Assembly: GCA_946549035.1 (NCBI GenBank)
Contig: CAMNQH010000004.1
Span: forward strand, 1-64,000
DNA length: 64,000 bases
DNA from: an uncultured Lachnospiraceae bacterium
GTDB lineage: Bacteria; Bacillota; Clostridia; Lachnospirales; Lachnospiraceae
Reading direction: 5' to 3'
Shown: positions 62,270 to 64,000 of the stretch, piece after piece
How positions within the stretch are numbered: position 1 is the stretch's first letter
Layout: each line of letters opens with the position of its first letter
The notes under the pieces: generated by a model
Database searches by the model: none
The model's input: only the letters and a program-made list of their open reading frames with translations
Told to the model about the DNA's origin: nothing
Translations under genes and position numbers: made by a program

Positions 62270-63625
62270 TTATATTACAAAGATTCCCAGAGCGTTTAAA
62301 ATGGAGGAAACCAGGATAATAATCAGGCAAACCGGAGCTATGTATTTAATCATTACTACAAATAGTTTTTCTCGTTTAAAGGAAGAGTTCACCTTGATTT
62401 CATCAGATATGGTTTTGGGTTTGATTACATAACCGACAAAGATACAGGTGAAAAATGCAACAATCGGCATTAGGACGCTATTACTGATAAAATCAAAAAA
62501 GTCCAAAAAGCTCATTCCCATAGGTTGAATTCCAGACCATGCGCCAAAACCAAGAGAAGACGGAAGAGCGACTGCCAGAGCAAACAGCGTTACAATGAAG
62601 GTTGCAAGCCGACGATTCCAGTGCAGTTTATCACAGGTGATAGAAACAATGGTCTCCATCAAGGAGATGGAGGAGGTCAAAGCCGCAAACAGTACTAATA
62701 CAAAAAACAGGACGCCGATAATTGTTCCAAAAGGCATGGAGCCAAATACTTTAGGCAGAGTGACAAACATCAGCCCTGGCCCTGCATTAATAGCAGAAGC
62801 GTCTCCGCCGCTAAAAACGAATACTGCCGGGACAATCATCATTCCGGCGAAAAAAGCAATGCCGGTGTCAAAAATCTCAATTTGGGATACGCATTTTTCC
62901 AAATTCACATCTTTTTTCATATATGAACCATAGGTGATCATAATTCCCATAGCTAAAGACATGGAGTAAAAGAGCTGGCCCATTGCTCCCACTACCGTAG
63001 TAATGGAAAAGTGGGAAAAATCTGGCTTGAGGTAATAAATAAGCCCTTCTGAGGCTCCGGGCAGCGTGACGGAGTAAATGGCAATGCCTACCGTCAGAAT
63101 TACCAATAGAGGCATCAGAACTTTGCTGACTTTTTCCACACCCTTTTCTACGCCCCAAAATACGACGATTGCGGTGCCCAGAATAAATATTGACTGCCAC
63201 AGAATGGGTTGCCCGGTTTGGCTGATAAAGCCTTCAAAATAACCATCCTGAGCAGCAGACTGGGATTGTCCTGAGAGAAAGGCCATAAGATATTTAAATA
63301 CCCAGCCTCCAATGACGCAGTAATAAGGCATAATAATAATGGGCACCAGTGCGGCCAGATATCCTACAAAGGCATATTTGCTGTTTAGCTTTTTAAATGC
63401 GCCGATGGCGCTAAGGCCGGTTTTTCGCCCTATAGCGACTTCGCTAATCATGAGTGTAAAACCAAAGGTTACGGCAAGGATCAAATAAACAAGTAAAAAG
63501 ATTCCTCCGCCATATTTTGCAGCTAAGTAAGGAAAACGCCAGAGATTTCCCAAGCCCACGGCAGAACCAGCGGCGGCAAGGACGAAACCCAGTTTTCCCG
63601 AAAAACTACTTCGTTTTTTCTCCAT
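62270..63625 (-). CDS. Neurotransmitter:sodium symporter (NSS/SNF) family transporter
   Basis: A 451-residue membrane protein with about 11-12 transmembrane segments. The N-terminal signature GSAVGLGNLWRFPYLAAKYG (TM1, with the unwound Na+/substrate site) and EVAIGRKTG are characteristic. Bacterial members (LeuT, MhsT, TnaT) import amino acids with Na+. The substrate cannot be told from the sequence, and 11 segments would suggest the MhsT/Tyt1 group. The start ATG 63625 follows a fair GAGGGG site. Confidence 0.9.
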   Translation of the reverse strand: MEKKRSSFSGKLGFVLAAAGSAVGLGNLWRFPYLAAKYGGGIFLLVYLILAVTFGFTLMISEVAIGRKTGLSAIGAFKKLNSKYAFVGYLAALVPIIIMPYYCVIGGWVFKYLMAFLSGQSQSAAQDGYFEGFISQTGQPILWQSIFILGTAIVVFWGVEKGVEKVSKVLMPLLVILTVGIAIYSVTLPGASEGLIYYLKPDFSHFSITTVVGAMGQLFYSMSLAMGIMITYGSYMKKDVNLEKCVSQIEIFDTGIAFFAGMMIVPAVFVFSGGDASAINAGPGLMFVTLPKVFGSMPFGTIIGVLFFVLVLFAALTSSISLMETIVSITCDKLHWNRRLATFIVTLFALAVALPSSLGFGAWSGIQPMGMSFLDFFDFISNSVLMPIVAFFTCIFVGYVIKPKTISDEIKVNSSFKREKLFVVMIKYIAPVCLIIILVSSILNALGIFVI

Positions 63626-63750
63626 GAAAATAACCCCTCTCTTGTGTGTATTATGCAGTCATAGATAAAGGATGGCAGGCTGCACATAGACTAGTATAGT
63701 ATATCGAGAAGGGTTTGTAAAATAAAAATATAATTGTATATGATATTTTT

Positions 63751-64000
63751 CTATTGAGGAGTTTTGTACACACCGATCCCCAGAGCCCCAATTCCCAGAT
63801 GACAAGCAATGCTGCAAGAGAGAGGGTAATATTGTATGGGATTTTCCGGAAAAGCAGCCTGAACCAGGGACACCCATTCCTTAGCGTCTTCTTCCCGCTC
63901 CAATGTCCCGGCAGTTGCAATCGTAAGCATATGAGAAGGAATCTGAGAAAATCGGCTGGCCACGTCTTGTTGGATAGCTTCAATCATTTTCTTTTCGCAC
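63751..64000 (-). CDS. DegV-family fatty-acid-binding protein, 3' end (truncated by window edge)
   Basis: Reverse-strand C-terminal part of a gene that continues beyond 64000; the frame is open to the edge with no need for the ATG at 63987. The visible residues IATAGTLEREEDAKEWVSLV, FPENPIQYYPLSCSIACHLG and IGALGIGVYK match the C-terminal domain of DegV proteins, which bind fatty acids (FakB type) and hand them to a kinase for phospholipid synthesis. The usual GPG before the final strand reads GIG here. Confidence 0.8.
   Translation of the reverse strand, partial: CEKKMIEAIQQDVASRFSQIPSHMLTIATAGTLEREEDAKEWVSLVQAAFPENPIQYYPLSCSIACHLGIGALGIGVYKTPQ

Overview
The window looks like a chromosome segment of a low-GC, anaerobic, endospore-forming Clostridia member, most likely Lachnospiraceae. 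This rests on the AT-rich intergenic DNA with consensus TTGACA/TATAAT promoters, the sporulation genes (spmA, spmB, spoIID, a spoIIQ-like gene), a reverse-type rubrerythrin beside a PerR-like regulator, a large Bacillus-type SRP RNA, a tyrosine T-box, and the lack of respiratory-chain genes apart from one molybdopterin oxidoreductase. No rRNA is present, so the assignment stays at family level and is inference.

Layout. 1-500: the 3' half of a tRNA-Arg(CCT) that looks like an attachment-site copy, suggesting an integrated element just left of the window. 514-7519: a Glu-rich coiled-coil membrane protein with a duplicated FliM-like tail, pepT, an unknown membrane protein whose promoter is followed by a 32-bp perfect palindrome, tRNA-Lys, a 45-codon small gene, a DUF1638 protein and trmB. 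7711-16128: two paralogous D,D-carboxypeptidases flanking an AbiE-like toxin/antitoxin pair, an iron-sulfur flavoprotein with a divergent LysR regulator, and spmAB; acyP is coupled to the second carboxypeptidase. 16252-25834: tyrS with a T-box, an AI-2E-family permease, a DmsA-like reductase fused to a two-cluster ferredoxin module, and a phosphate operon (Na/Pi transporter with PhoU domain, response regulator, kinase). 25846-34802: aminotransferase, Na/Ca antiporter, metG-tatD-rsmA, a two-gene radical SAM/DUF4130 DNA-metabolism operon with a LexA-type box, and a RdgB/HAM1-like pyrophosphatase.

34921-47906: an MtaA-like corrinoid methyltransferase, spoIID and a catalytically degenerate spoIIQ-like M23 protein, a GIY-YIG protein, a hemolysin III family protein, a DEAD-box helicase with a structured leader, a triple-PepSY protein, a DUF4258/YgiT-type toxin-antitoxin pair, rubrerythrin and perR under matching operators, an uncharacterised protein, a GNAT enzyme with an NrdG-like activase, tadA, the SRP RNA and a PsiE-like protein. 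48021-64000: an AAA/PD-(D/E)XK protein, about 900 bases with little coding DNA except an antitoxin-like remnant, then a surface locus: a 2314-residue repeat protein, a class B sortase and a BspA-type leucine-rich-repeat protein ending in a TPKTG sorting signal. An ABC-F ATPase, an NSS-family transporter and the 3' end of a degV gene close the window.

Most units are short operons bounded by strong hairpin terminators. The most unusual items are the AbiE-like pair whose second protein has lost the nucleotidyltransferase signature, the sortase/giant-repeat/LRR locus, the ferredoxin-fused DmsA-like reductase with a missing cluster cysteine, the radical SAM operon under a LexA-like box, and the membrane coiled-coil protein with a duplicated FliM-like peptide.
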